The notes under the pieces are model-generated. The model had not been told where the DNA came from, did not search any database, and saw nothing but the letters and a program-made list of their open reading frames with translations. A stretch of 64,000 bases of DNA from Desarmillaria ectypa (Eukaryota; Basidiomycota; Agaricomycetes; Agaricales; Physalacriaceae): assembly GCA_030407005.1 (NCBI GenBank), contig JAUDYN010000002.1, positions 1,488,001-1,552,000 of the forward strand, written 5' to 3'. The position numbers and the translations under genes are program-made. Below, one piece after another: positions 11,521 to 22,841 of this stretch. Numbering within the stretch: the first letter of the stretch is position 1; each line of letters starts with the position of its first letter.

Positions 11521-12970
11521 TTATGCTCTCCCCACAAGCAGGGTGCGAATACTAGCTCGACTGTCTTGAAACGGCCAGCGGCGGGATCGTGAATTCCGAA
11601 TCGACATCATGTTGACGTCGAAAAGGATACCAGACAGAGGAAGAGCCATACCTGAAGCTGGATTGAAAACTACACGAGATATTCTCTGTTAGATAATTGA
11701 ACATTAAACACCTATTAGTGTGGCTACAATCCGAATGCTATGGTGGGTATCCCATACAACGCATTCAGAACCTTCACTTTACCCGTTTCTGCAGCTCCAG
11801 CTGCAACGTACAGCGGGACAAAATGTTCTTCTCTGGGGTTGGCGGCTCGGAAGCCGGGGTGCTTGGTCAGGTTGAACATGGCCTGTTTCCGCTCCTCAGG
11901 CTATAGATAGAGTGTCAGATCCAGAAGCCATTAACGAGCGGGGGTCATACCCCAGGCTTTGTTACGGCATCTAGAATGGCTTTGCCAAAGTCCTTGACAA
12001 TTGGCTTTGCTGTATTAGGATCAAAGGAGGAAAAGTCGCGTAAATTATGGATAGGTAAACCCCCGCTAAGGACGAGTATGCCTTCTTCCCTAGAGGAGAG
12101 AATGGGTTATTGAATTGAAAGAATTGTGAGAAATCTAACCTCAACGCAGCTACGGTCTTGCCGAGCTTCCAATTGGCTTCGGGGGACAAGGAAGAATCGA
12201 TGGAGACTTGGACGATAGGTGTGTCCATGAATTCTTCACCAAACATATATCTGAATGGGACAAAGACGCCATGATCTAATCCAGGACCCTCGAAGCCACG
12301 CCCATCGTCACCGCGAGGTTCGAGTTTGGTGGTGGTACGGACGAGATAGTTGGCCTGGAGGATATCAAAACACGATATTTGATAGATGCCACTACATACC
12401 TCTTTGTACAGCTGCACGATCCGCTGCGAGATACCTGAATCACCTTTTGACTTGAACTTCAATTTATACAATTCAGCCGGAAAGCCAAAGTAGTCCATTA
12501 ACAATGGGTTCTCAGAGCCATAATCGGTTACTAAAATGGGTGTGAGAGAGAGCAAGCAGGGATATGATCACCGGATACGCCCCTAGTCTCTCGCCCAATG
12601 TCTCCCAGTGGGCGCTAAATACGACAATCCCACGAGGCTTGTACTTTTGCAACAGTACTGGACCAAAGTCCTTGAGAAATTTAGCGAGAGGACCCGTGGG
12701 CCCCTGCCAATCTGCAAGCCCCCCACTGTGGCTCAGGTGCTCCGGGTATGCGAGAAAGGGACTACCGTGGGCGTAGAAGAAAGCCGGTATGTTGTCCGGT
12801 GTAGATGGGAGCGAGTCCAGCGCGGCTTTCCATTCTGACTGGTTCATCGGAAGGGTTGACGTCATGATGGTCCCGAGTTTTGTAGGACGCTTGAAGAAAG
12901 TTGTACGGGGAAGGAGAATAATGGCTGATATGGCAGAGAGTAGGAAGAATACGAACAGTTTTGTGGACAT
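11521..12970 (-). CDS. 4,5-DOPA dioxygenase-like extradiol ring-cleavage enzyme (LigB family)
   Basis: Members of this class III extradiol family use non-haem Fe(II) to open catechol rings; plant and fungal DOPA dioxygenases give betalain-type pigments. Visible motifs are PAFFYAHGSPFLAYP, the conserved FSAHWET, GLDHGVFVPFRYMF, GILVLSGGLPIHNLRDF and REEHFVPLYVAAGAAE, which hold the expected metal-site and catalytic histidines. The chosen ATG gives a hydrophobic N-terminal anchor (residues about 5-22, LFVFFLLSAISAIILLP). An internal methionine in GTIMTSTLPMNQ could start a cytosolic form. The last intron probably uses the donor in GAAET|GTAAAG and leads to VFNPASGMALPL; the exact C terminus is uncertain. 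The substrate is not known. The promoter is shared with the b561 gene. Confidence 0.78.
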
Positions 12971-13000
12971 GAATTGGTTGCACCTTTTTAAAAAGTGAGT

Positions 13001-13062
13001 GGGTTACTAACTCTGACGTTAATATTATTACGCAAGGGTTACTAACTCTGACGTTAACATTA
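13001..13062. repeat. Two-unit tandem repeat in the DODA-like/b561 divergent promoter
   Basis: The 27-bp unit GGGTTACTAACTCTGACGTT + AATATTA occurs at 13001-13027 and again at 13036-13062 with one mismatch, a 35-bp period. Each copy holds TGACGTTA, close to a bZIP (ATF/CRE) site. It lies between the start codons of the dioxygenase-like and b561 genes, nearer the former. Confidence 0.75.
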
Positions 13063-13206
13063 TGACGAAAAGCTGACTAAGTGCAACCTCCTTCAGATAA
13101 CCGGCCCGACTGTCACCCCGCTCAACCGCCCGGATCCTTACCAACTTTAATATATTTAACATCTCTCAGGATACGTGGCATCCTCCATGAAACCTTTATA
13201 AGCATC

Positions 13207-14185
13207 ATGCCAGACTCAACTAATCAAGAAGACTACGAGCTCCTCCTTCCACCTGGTCGCCCAATGGGTCAGGAAGAGCAATTTGTCAAGCCAGAGGGTC
13301 GTAAAGGCGATTTGGTAGCTTTGTATGCTGCTTTGGTATGTCCATTGTTTCTAAAACTATGGCCTTGTAAATGTAATCATTTCGTTTACAGGGCGCAGCA
13401 GGTGTATGTCCTTCCTTCTGCGTTGATTATCCTCACCAATTTCGTCTACAGGTCTTTTTATTCGTTTCCTGGATCACTGTCCTCATCAATGACCCTACAA
13501 ACGTCGCATGGTTCTCTTTACACCCAACCCTTCAGTCACTGGCTTTGAGTTTCATCGTCTACGGTTCGTGAATCTCTTCTATTATTACCTTTCAAGTACT
13601 AACATTCAGCAGGTATTCTAACTCTTCAACCAACCTCTCAGCCTAAAACCAAAGCCGCAGGACTCGGTCGTCATCAACTCGCCGTCTTCGTGTGTGCATT
13701 CCCGATAGTCACTACTGGTACATTTGCCGTGTGGTGGAATAAGCATATCCGTGATCACAGTCACTTTACCACTTGGCACGGCAAGTTAGGCTTGATGTCT
13801 ATGTGCTGGATCCTCCTACAGATTGCTGTTGGCGGAGCCAGTGTCTGGTTTGGTGGGACTGCGTTTGGGGGAGGGATGAAAGCGAAGCTCATTTGGCGAT
13901 ATCATAGGTCCGTCTGTACAGTCTTTGCTGCTGTATACCTCAAACTTTGAACAGGATATCTGGTTACATATTGTTCCCTCTATTGCTTTTGACCGCGAAT
14001 TTTGGCGGCGTATACTCGCACTGGGGAACAAATTATTTATCGTTGCCCATACGTGTAATTGCATATGTTATTGCACCGCTTGTAATTCTTGTTGCTGTAT
14101 ATGTTCGAGTCAGGTATGCTCATCCATTTTATGATATCCTGGTGCTAATCATCGTTCTAGGCCATCCAAAATGAATGTCTTCTAG
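13207..14185 (+). CDS. Cytochrome b561-type transmembrane electron-transfer protein
   Basis: The protein has a polar N terminus (MPDSTNQEDYELLLPPGRPM) and then six predicted membrane spans, starting at VFLFVSWITVLI. The histidines expected to bind two b haems lie in FSLHPTLQS, LGRHQLAVF, TTWHGKLGL and WRYHRISGYI. It ends RVRPSKMNVF. Such proteins carry electrons from cytosolic ascorbate or similar donors across a membrane and often reduce ferric iron. Introns are short. One exon, 13392-13403, has only 12 nt (Gly-Ala-Ala-Gly), followed by a 48-nt intron that is itself open in frame. Its neighbour across the shared promoter is an iron-dependent dioxygenase homologue. Confidence 0.8.
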
Positions 14186-14500
14186 AATACAGTATGTTTT
14201 CAACTATATAGGGCAGAATAGCACGTCTTACGAGCTAAAGCCAGACAGCATTCAAACAACTATAAGATTGTTTTCATCACTCCTTCATGTCACCGGACGG
14301 CTAGTTACCAAGTGTTACTGTTGTGATACAAAGTCAGATGTCCAATGGGTTGGTGGACAACTGCACCTGTATCATCGTGTCCCTGGAATCATAGAAATGT
14401 TATTTCAATGCAGTCCACATAATTTTGAGATCGCCAATCTGAGATGAAAATTCATGGAAATCTCGGCACGGTACTTAACTTGGCTTGACCTCCGACCACC
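14186..14500. other. Intergenic region between b561 and muskelin genes
   Basis: 315 bp hold the b561 3' UTR and the muskelin promoter, both transcribed rightward. No further gene is supported. Confidence 0.4.
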
Positions 14501-17469
14501 ATGATGAAGCCATCCGTTCCGCTCTTGTATTCCATCGCGCAAGGTTCTCCTCACAGCGGGCAGTATGCACCTGAAAACATACTCGTCGACAATCCTTCAG
14601 ACCAGTCAAGCAGATGGAGTGGTGCATCACATGGTGCTACAAAACAATGGATACTGCTACGCCTGCACTCGCTTGCCGTTGTCAGTTGAGTATCCGGCCT
14701 CATCAATAGTGTCGCTCTACTGACATTTCTGGGAATTAAGAAAGTATAACATTTGGAAAGGTGCGTTGTCCATTGGTCCATGCTACACCATGCTGAATCT
14801 GGGACGGCCCAGCATATTAAATGTATGAGTTCTTCTCAACGATGTGGATCTGCGACTAAAGTAGGATCCAGCTCATCCATGCAACGTGAAGGAATTCCAG
14901 GTATCTGTCGGGATGACAGAAGACAATATAACAGAAATATTTCGTGGCGTACTCAAGAATGACAGCACACCCGAAACATTCTCCATTCGACATACCAACA
15001 ACTCGGGTGTGTGCTTTCCTACGCGCTTCGTGAAGATAATACCTATATCGTGCGTTCTTGCTGGGCATTCGTGACTGTATCTTTCTTTATACCCAAGGAC
15101 AGCTCCCATTCACCCGGTTTTCATCCTTCAATATGGTTCGTCTCCATGACAGGCATCTCGGACCACGCATATATCCAGAATGTCCAGAAGGAGTATGACG
15201 AATTTCGCGAAACAACCGCCCTCCGGCTCATCCTCAAGCACCTCCGGCAGCGCCGACTTCTTTCACCGTACGCAACCATCCTTGAGCGCGCCGGGCTCCG
15301 CGTCGAGCATCCGCTTGTGTCTGACCTCTATGATGCTATCGTTCTACGCGGGAAGTGGGACGACGCCGAGCGCCTCCTCATACAAATATCAGACGCAGGG
15401 CTCTTTACGGAATACCTCCAATCCTGCCAGCCTCATGCCGTGTGGCAGAAGCTCCATGGCACCAATGCAGATGGGGACGTCCCTTGTCCTCGCGGTGGGC
15501 ACGCCATGTGCATCGATACCGCACGGAACATCATCTACCTCTTCGGTGGCTGGGACGGCCAGAAGAGTTTGGATGATTTATGGGCGTACGATATCAAGGA
15601 TGACAAGTGGCGCGTCCTTTGCCATAGCACCTCTTCAGAACAGAATGCGCCGGGAGCACGGTCTTGCCATAAGATGGTGTTTGACTCCAAGACCGGAAGC
15701 ATATATGTGTTTGGGAGACTGGGTGATGGTGATTCATTGAGACCCCCGAGCGATGTGAGGACGGAAACACCCACGGCACCTGCTGCTCCCTGTTCGGAAT
15801 TTTATAGGTATCACACTCGTGGTGCGGATTCTGGGAAATGGGATTATCTGGCTTTTGATACTGCGGTGCGCTTGGTTGTGGATCTTTGGGTGAAGATCAA
15901 CTGATGCATCGACCCCGTTCAGGCATCAGGCGGGCCACCTCTGATATTTGATCACCAAATGGTTATGGACAGCGACGCTCAGATTCTGTATGTCTTTGGT
16001 GGGCGAGTTGTAGACGACGATGTGGCCGTCAAGTATTCGGGACTCTACAGTTACAACGTGCGTCTGAGCAAGTGGAAGCATCTTCAGTAAGTTGGTTCAT
16101 TTTTTTCTGCTCCCTGTTACTAATTGTGTATGTCGTCCATGCAGTCCGACAGACATCTCGGGCAAAAACATTCCTTCTCGCTTCGGTGAGTAAACACGGC
16201 TGCGTTCATTCATATTGGTTAATGTTGCTCTAGGACATTCGATGGTACTCGAGCCAACAACAAAAACACTGTTCATCTTTGCTGGACAGCGGGATGATAA
16301 GTACTTGTCTGATATGTATGCCTATGATATCGCCACCAACAGTGTCACGGAACTATTCTCGAATTTCACTGCTTCTGGAGGGCCGGATGCGTGTTTCACT
16401 CAGCGAGCCGTCATTGATCCTCGCCTAAAGGAATTATACATGTGAGCGTGCCAAGTCCATTTTTATATAATGCTCTGATTTCACCTCCTCCCAGATTCTG
16501 TGGTCTTACACGGGCCCCTCATGCTGGTTCGCTTACCGTTCTCCCATCAGAACCACCGAATTGGGTGTTCCGGTATCACTCACGACCAGGAAGATGGGTC
16601 AAAGTTCTCCCCGAGCAGCAGGAGCGAAAGAGTCGTCATCCGTGCCAAGAACCTGTTCCCCGGTACGCGCACCAGGTCGTGTACGATCCAAGTACGAAGA
16701 CGGTGTTCATGCACGGCGGGAATGCGGGAATTACTGGGGCCATGGAGCGTGCTGTCGACGGCAATGACAAACAGGAAGGCGGTAAGGAGACGCGGCTTGA
16801 TGATTTCTGGCGCATGAACCTTGTTCGGTATGTCGTTGCCCAAATAATCATCTGCATTCGAAGGCTGATGAAAGTAGACCAGCAGTCAAGGAGATTATAC
16901 GTAGAGCGAAATTTCGGCTTCGACAACAACAGTAAGCTGCTGTTCACCTCGTCTCTATGACCGCTCAATCATGCCGCTCTGGTAGGTTCCGAGAAATGAG
17001 CGAAACAGTATCCCAAGTAAAAGCTCTAGCGTTCCTGCAAACGGACGTGTCGAGCGTCGTAGATCACAACGATCCAACAGAAACGGAGCTTTTCCGGTCA
17101 TTGCTTACGCACCTATTGACACCCCAGTCGCCTACGCCAGTAGCCAAAAAGTACCCATCGGAGCATGAAGACTCTCCACCTCGAAAGCGCTCGCGTCCGA
17201 ATACACCCGAGGATGATACGGAAGTGTGGACAAACGAGGTGTTAAGCGCGATCGCGATTAAACCGCCGATTGCTGGTATGGAACGTTTGTCGATTAATGG
17301 TGATTCGCTGCGGCGCGCTGCGGATCCTGTTGAGCCGGAAGGGGAGATGGACTCTGAACGGTTCAAGCAGAGGACTGAAGTGTTTGAGGAGCTGCTGGAG
17401 TATGTTTCGAGTGATGCGAAGCAGTCTGATGGGAGCTTGTTGGATATGGTGGATGCCGATTGTTTGTAG
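14501..17469 (+). CDS. Muskelin (discoidin/LisH-CTLH/kelch protein)
   Basis: In animals muskelin is a substrate-side subunit of the CTLH (GID-like) ubiquitin ligase. The N-terminal discoidin-like domain reads SPHSGQYAPENILVDNPSDQ, SSRWSG, KQWILLRLHSLAV and, after introns, KSITFGK, HPCNVKEFQVSVGMTEDN and TFSIRHTNNSGVCFPTRFVK. It is followed by SIWFVSMTGISDHAYIQNVQ, a LisH/CTLH helical region (RLILKHLRQRRLLSPYATIL, RGKWDDAERLL), and kelch repeats beginning PRGGHAMCIDTARNIIYLFG and GGWDGQKSLDDLWAYD. The C-terminal domain contains VKALAFLQTDVSSVVDHND and TELFRSLLTHLL. There are several short introns. An acidic, Pro-rich insert near DSPPRKRSRPNTPEDD is probably disordered. Domain order matches the full family. 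Confidence 0.88.
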
Positions 17470-18928
17470 AAGTGTGCTTTCTTAGACTTTCTCTGGTCAT
17501 TCCGTGTGTATTTACTGTCCTATGCCGCATTTTGTACATGATTCATTCTGGAATTTTAGCTCATTCGTATGTAATCGTGGGTGCCGTTGCGTTGTTATTA
17601 GGGCTTGAATATTTCTTAACTTGCGATCTAGGCTTCGTAAGTTTACAAGCTGATGCCCGATGTTGATTCTCCGAGGGAAATCATGAATGTCGGACGTTAA
17701 TATGATGGACCTAGAGAGGCGGCATCAATCGTTTTTCCAGTTTTATTCCTCCTGTCTGAACGTTCGTGCAGAAACTTCTGACAATTTGTCGTGGCCATGG
17801 ACTCAACGACTGGATTAAAGGTATAGTCCAAGGGGGCTCAGGGACGATATTCCAGAGCGTAGTCGCCGCCTTCCGCGCCATGATGGCTTTAATTGGAAAT
17901 ACGCGCTATCGGGTTTTCGTGACTTGGCATATAACAGATGGCCGAATTGGCTCTGTTTACATCGCCTTACTCGTCGAATATATCATTGTCTGCGGTTCGC
18001 GGGATTGTTGGTGGGCCTTTACCCACAACTCGGCGCCGGAAGCGGCTGAAGCGCCAAGGTTGCTGTATGGAGGTTGGTCCACAATTGACCGTATGATCTT
18101 CGTTGTTAATTAATTCATCATGTTGAAGACAAGGTGAATTGTTGTCTGCTTCTCCATTGCTCACTGGTAAAGTCAGGGCTCTTGTTGGAATACAAACCAA
18201 ATACAGTCTAGAGTCAAAGACAAAAAGTCCAGACCGTCCATCTGTGATGGAGCTGCTTATGAGGCTATACTGAATGCCGTAACAAACACGGAGTGATATG
18301 GTATCATCATACCGAAAGGCATGGATACCTTCTACGACGCAAAGGAGTCTATGTTTAACTTGATCAATTATGATGAAGCATTCCTGATGCTGAGCGGTTG
18401 ATTGAACGGTTTGCTTAGGAGAAAAGGAAAGGGTGGCAGTCGCTGTTAGCTGAAGCCTTGCAATATACAAAGACCTTGTTCCTGGGCCTGTCGTTCATTA
18501 CGACAGTATAGCAACGCTCACTTGAAGGGCGATCACAGTGATCAAATACTGGGACGTGCAAGATCACGTGTGATGAGATGGACGTCATGAAATGGGACTT
18601 GATTTGATTGACTTTGATGGGCCGAATATTCGAAATAATCTGGATGCCAGGTGGTGACCTGTGTCTGGCCCCCCAACTCGACGGTCGTTGAGTAGCTGCG
18701 GTGTTCGTTGTCGTTATCGCTGGACAAATCGTTGACGTTGTAAAGGTGAGTGAAAAGTTTTAATGGCACCGATGAGCCACATGGTATCAGTGATTCTCAT
18801 AATAACTCTACATAGTTGGCTTCTTTTTTGCTTGGTTACCGACTAAGTACCAAGTACACCCCTTGACCTTCTCTCTCTCTTTCCTCAGTCTTGCCTAATC
18901 ACCGCTTTTGGTGTCCTCTTCGTCAACG
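17470..18928. other. 1.46-kb intergenic region, no supported gene
   Basis: It holds the muskelin 3' UTR and the PKA promoter/5' UTR. Open frames at 17766-18113 (+), 17967-18470 (-) and 18542-18769 (-) lack an ATG at their start and resemble nothing known to me. A pyrimidine run near 18868-18889 ending in CAG could be the 3' part of a 5' UTR intron for the kinase gene. Confidence 0.4.
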
Positions 18929-20400
18929 ATGACGATTGTCTCTTTCAAAATGCCACGTTCTGCTTCCATGCCTTACCCTCCCGTCGACCTCGCTGCTCTC
19001 CCTACCACCTCCACCCGTACCTCCAACGCAGCCTCTCTTAGACGTGATTCCCCGGTCATCGTCCCGGATGCGCCAATAACTCCTCCTTTGTCGCCAGGAC
19101 GCAGCACACTCACCATCGAGGACGCCGACATGGACGATGGAGACGATTCTATCATCGTCGACGTCGAGCCACGGTATAGCGGTCCTGACGTCGAATGCCA
19201 GTCACAGCCGCCTGCCCCAGCAGTGGCCCCGTCCATAGAGAACCCACAGCCGCCTCTACGTTTACTCGAGGATGAGCAGGTCCACCTCCAGAAAAACGGT
19301 CTCAAATTGACAGATTTCGAGGTCAGAGGCGTACTAGGTGAGTCAACAGCCTACTTGACGCCTTCTATTTCCTCACAACGTACCCTCAGGGACGGGAACC
19401 TTTGGTCGCGTCCTCCTCGTCCGACATCGAGGATCAACAGGTACCCAGAGTCACTTCGCGATGAAGGTGCTGCGCAAGACGGAGATTGTCCGTCTCAGAC
19501 AAGTCGAGCACGTCAACGCCGAGCGTTACATCCTTTCAAGGGTGCATCATCCGTTCGTTGTCGACCTCTTTGCCACATTTCAGGACAGCTTGAATGTCTA
19601 CATGCTCATGTCATACGTCCCCGGTGGAGAGCTCTTTACCCACCTTCGCAGAGCCCACAGGTTCACCCCAGACGTCACTAGGTTTTATCTCGCTACCATC
19701 ATTTTAGCGCTTAAATACCTCCATTCCTTCAACATCATCTACCGAGACCTCAAACCAGAGAATCTCCTCCTCGATTCTCGTGGCTACCTCCGTCTCACCG
19801 ATTTTGGCTTTGCAAAGATTGTTGACGACCGTACTTGGACCCTCTGTGGGACACCTGAATATCTTGCTCCCGAAATTATCCAATCCGATGGCCACGGTAA
19901 AGCCGCTGATTGGTGGGCATGTGGGGTTCTATGCTACGAGATGCTAGTCGGCTATCCGCCTTTTTTTGACGAATCGCCATACGGGATTTACGAGAAGATT
20001 CTCAATGGTCATATCCACTGGCCGAAAAGCATGGATCCGCTTTCCAAGAGTCTTGTTAAAGCCTTTCTGAATCCAGATCGGACTCAGAGGCTGGGCAACA
20101 TGATTGGTGGGCCCCAAGATATTCTGGACCACTCCTGGTTTAGAGGCGTTGACTGGGATGCATTGGAGAGGCGGGAAATAAACGTGAGTTTTCCCGAATT
20201 AGTACCTTTTTCTCCCAGACTTACGTCGATTCGGTCAGGCCCCCATTGTCCCCATGACATCCTCCGGGGACGATACCCGACATTTCCTGGCCCAGCCCCT
20301 TCCACCGCCTGACGAGATGCCCGGACTCCTTAGAGAAGAAGCGCCCGCTACCGTCTTTGAGCGCTTCGATCCCATAACTTACCAGTTTCTTGAGTTTTAA
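18929..20400 (+). CDS. cAMP-dependent protein kinase catalytic subunit (AGC kinase)
   Basis: The first in-frame ATG gives MTIVSFKMPRSAS and a disordered N-terminal region of about 125 residues, rich in Ser, Pro and Asp. The kinase domain begins LKLTDFEVRGVLG, and an intron splits the Gly-rich loop GTGTFGRVLLV. The remaining landmarks are the ATP lysine in FAMKVLRK, the catalytic loop IYRDLKPENLLLD, DFGFAK, the activation loop RTWTLCGTPEYLAPE with the PDK1-type threonine, and YPPFFDESPYGIYEKIL. A second intron follows RREIN. The C-terminal AGC tail ends ITYQFLEF, matching the PKA FxxF hydrophobic end. PKA is the effector of cAMP signalling for growth and morphology. The similarity makes the PKA assignment firm; paralogue identity is not resolved. 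Confidence 0.93.
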
Positions 20401-21402
20401 AGCCCTCCACCGTGTGTATCTACCAAGCTATTTATTCCACGTTAAATTTTGCTTCGTTTTCCCAGCCATATCTATTCATTCAGGATCTGATTGTATCAAA
20501 TTACTACCCGCTCTTTTTTGTCTTCTCTCTCTCTCTCCGATTGTATGGGTCTCTCTTGACGTATGCATTGCTTCTATTGTATATATCATTATTCGTAGTA
20601 CATAATACCGTACTCGTTCTTCGTTCTTTTCCATTTTTCTTGTCTTGTCAGCACTCAAGTAGTAGTGTACTACTCTTTGGGCACAGACCATAAGTATACC
20701 TCTCTTGTATCGTTATTTACGTCTAGATATAAATGACCACCGCTTTTTAATTACTTGATACTGGCTGATGCACGAGTGTAAGTACAGGGAACAGGACCAA
20801 TTGTAGACCCACAATAAAACGGAGGCATTTTATCTCCGAGTCAATACACATCACAGCGAGTTCCCTGTAAGAAGGGTCGGACAAGCCATGAAACTCCGGT
20901 TATACTATTGATCCCCTTGTCGAGCATCGTGCTTCGCGGTCTTCTCTTGTAAAATTCATTTCTGCAATATCCGATGGTAGCGCAATTGATAAATAGGTAT
21001 ACAACGTGCTGGAAATAATTTCGTTGGAATTCATTGAAAACTACGAAAGGGGTTAAGGGGGGAGGGAATGGCCGAAGGATCATGAGTATGGATGCAGCGG
21101 GATAAGAGTAGGTCGTATAGCAACTGCAAACTTCGGTAGTATTCACCAAAACATTTTTATGATTAGTTGGTAGAAGGGCATCTCGGGAAAGACATGGTGC
21201 TTGGTAGACCGGGCCGAGAATAAAAAGAACTTGCGTGTGTACTTTGGTCGTGTCACACAGTATTTAATATTCAAGACTGAGTCAAATGTTTTTTTAAAAA
21301 AAAGCTGAAGCGCGGTGGGAAATACTACGTCATAGCATTGACATTGAAAATCAAGCTTCACGTGCTTCTCACGCCACAACCGCGTCTTGTCTTTCGCCCA
21401 CC
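20401..21402. other. 1.0-kb intergenic region, no supported gene
   Basis: It contains the PKA 3' UTR, with CT-rich and T-rich stretches around 20500-20650, and the RPA3 promoter. Short open frames on both strands have no protein-like signal. Confidence 0.4.
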
Positions 21403-21897
21403 ATGTCCACCAATGCCGACATTTCTCCTCGCGTCAACTCTGCGCACATGCAGCGTTTCATCGGCAAGATCGTCAGACTGCCATGCAAAATAAAAAGTGT
21501 AGGTTTAGCTCCCTGTCGCGTCTGTCCTGGATTGTGATGCGTGGATCCTAGTATTCGACCGATGGAGGGAGCGCTACGGTGACGACAAGCGATGATGGGG
21601 AGGTCATCGTTCAACTCATACCGGTATGTGTGCCTGCATGTCCATTTGGTATCGTCCTTGACCGTCGATGAATAGAACACGGAAATTACTACTACCTACG
21701 CCGAGTTCATTGGCACGGTGGTCGATGCTGGTACGCTTAAGATGATGGCCGTAGTGGGGATGGGCGAGGATCTCGGTCTGTTATCTCACCCGTGTGCTTT
21801 GTGGCTCATGTTCTGATCTATAGTAGATCTGTCACTTGTCAATAAGGTCGTCGAAGTCATCCACGACAAAAGATTTTTCGAAAGGATCTTCTCATAG
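21403..21897 (+). CDS. RPA3: Replication protein A subunit 3 (RPA14-type OB fold)
   Basis: This is the smallest subunit of the heterotrimeric single-strand DNA binding protein. The joined product is about 110 residues. It begins MSTNADISPRVNSAHMQRFI and GKIVRLPCKIKS, continues after an intron with STDGGSATVTTSDDGEVIVQ, then TTYAEFIGTVVDAGTLKMMA, and ends LSLVNKVVEVIHDKRFFERI-FS. The fold segments (RFIGK at the N terminus, YEFIG-like, and the LGDDLDL..VN helix) match the family. The last intron starts GTCTGT, an unusual but GT-type donor, and restores GEDLDLSLVNK. Confidence 0.85.
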
Positions 21898-22841
21898 TCT
21901 TCAGCATCTCGATCGACACTTGGCATCTTGTATCAATATGGCTCTATCTGCAATGCTCATAACTTATTCGCCACTTTCCGTTAGGCATTCAGAGAGGAAC
22001 TCCATTCCCCTCGTCCATAGTGAGAACGACGTTGCGACGTCAGGCCACCGGGCACATCCAACTTTACAGACGCTCATTGATTGGACAAGGCCGACTCAAG
22101 GTTACGCATCTTCATTCCAAAGATTACCTTGATCACCGCGCATATCTTCTTTCACTCATATCAAGTTTGAACATGAATTGTTTTACATCCATCTCTGCTC
22201 TCCTGTGGGCGAATGGATACAATTATGGATTCAGAGGTCAAGCTATAGGACATGCACGCTCCTTAGGCAGTATCCAGTAGCACATGTGGTCTGGGGGCTG
22301 TTGTGCGTTATTCTTCTCACCTTTGATTGACGGACACGGACTCGTCCTGGTAGCGCGAGGAACTTTTAGTGCGTTACCATCCTCTTCGGTTCCCAGCAGC
22401 GGTGTTCATATCTGTTCGGTGCGGAATCATTAAGGATGGTTCAAGTTGATTTTCTGACTCGCTGTCGACACTTATTCCTTGCTCTCCCCTGCTCCATTCC
22501 AACAGTAGTTCTGAGTCGTTATTGGATCACAATCAGCCTTTCCATGCTGAAAATGCTGATCGAAAACCGTATCGGCTCTGTAGTTCACATTTATGTCAAA
22601 CTCGGACTCTTGTGGCTGACGTCAACAATTTTACTTACCTCTTGTTGACTCTTGAGCTTGCAGGCAGACTCGGCATATTTCCCATAGGTGCCCTACCCTT
22701 GATAGCCGACAACGGCAGGAACGCGCGTACAATTCTGTCTTCAGTGGAACAAATGCGGCGCCAAAAGGGCTGTTTCTAGTCTTTAGCTTCGAGCACCGTC
22801 GCTAGTTGCTAGGTTCTTCATAAAGATAGCTCATCTGAAAG
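21898..22841. other. 0.94-kb intergenic region, no supported gene
   Basis: Several short plus-strand frames (for example 22522-22779) have no recognisable motif, and I could not join them into a product. The end of the region is the promoter of the secreted hydrolase gene. Confidence 0.35.

Noticed and set aside
17766..18113. 115-codon plus-strand frame
   Set aside because: Starts with GTG, no recognisable domain, no adjoining exons.
17967..18470. 167-codon minus-strand frame
   Set aside because: Starts with TTG, has no other methionine near the start, no motif, and lies in an AT-normal intergenic stretch.
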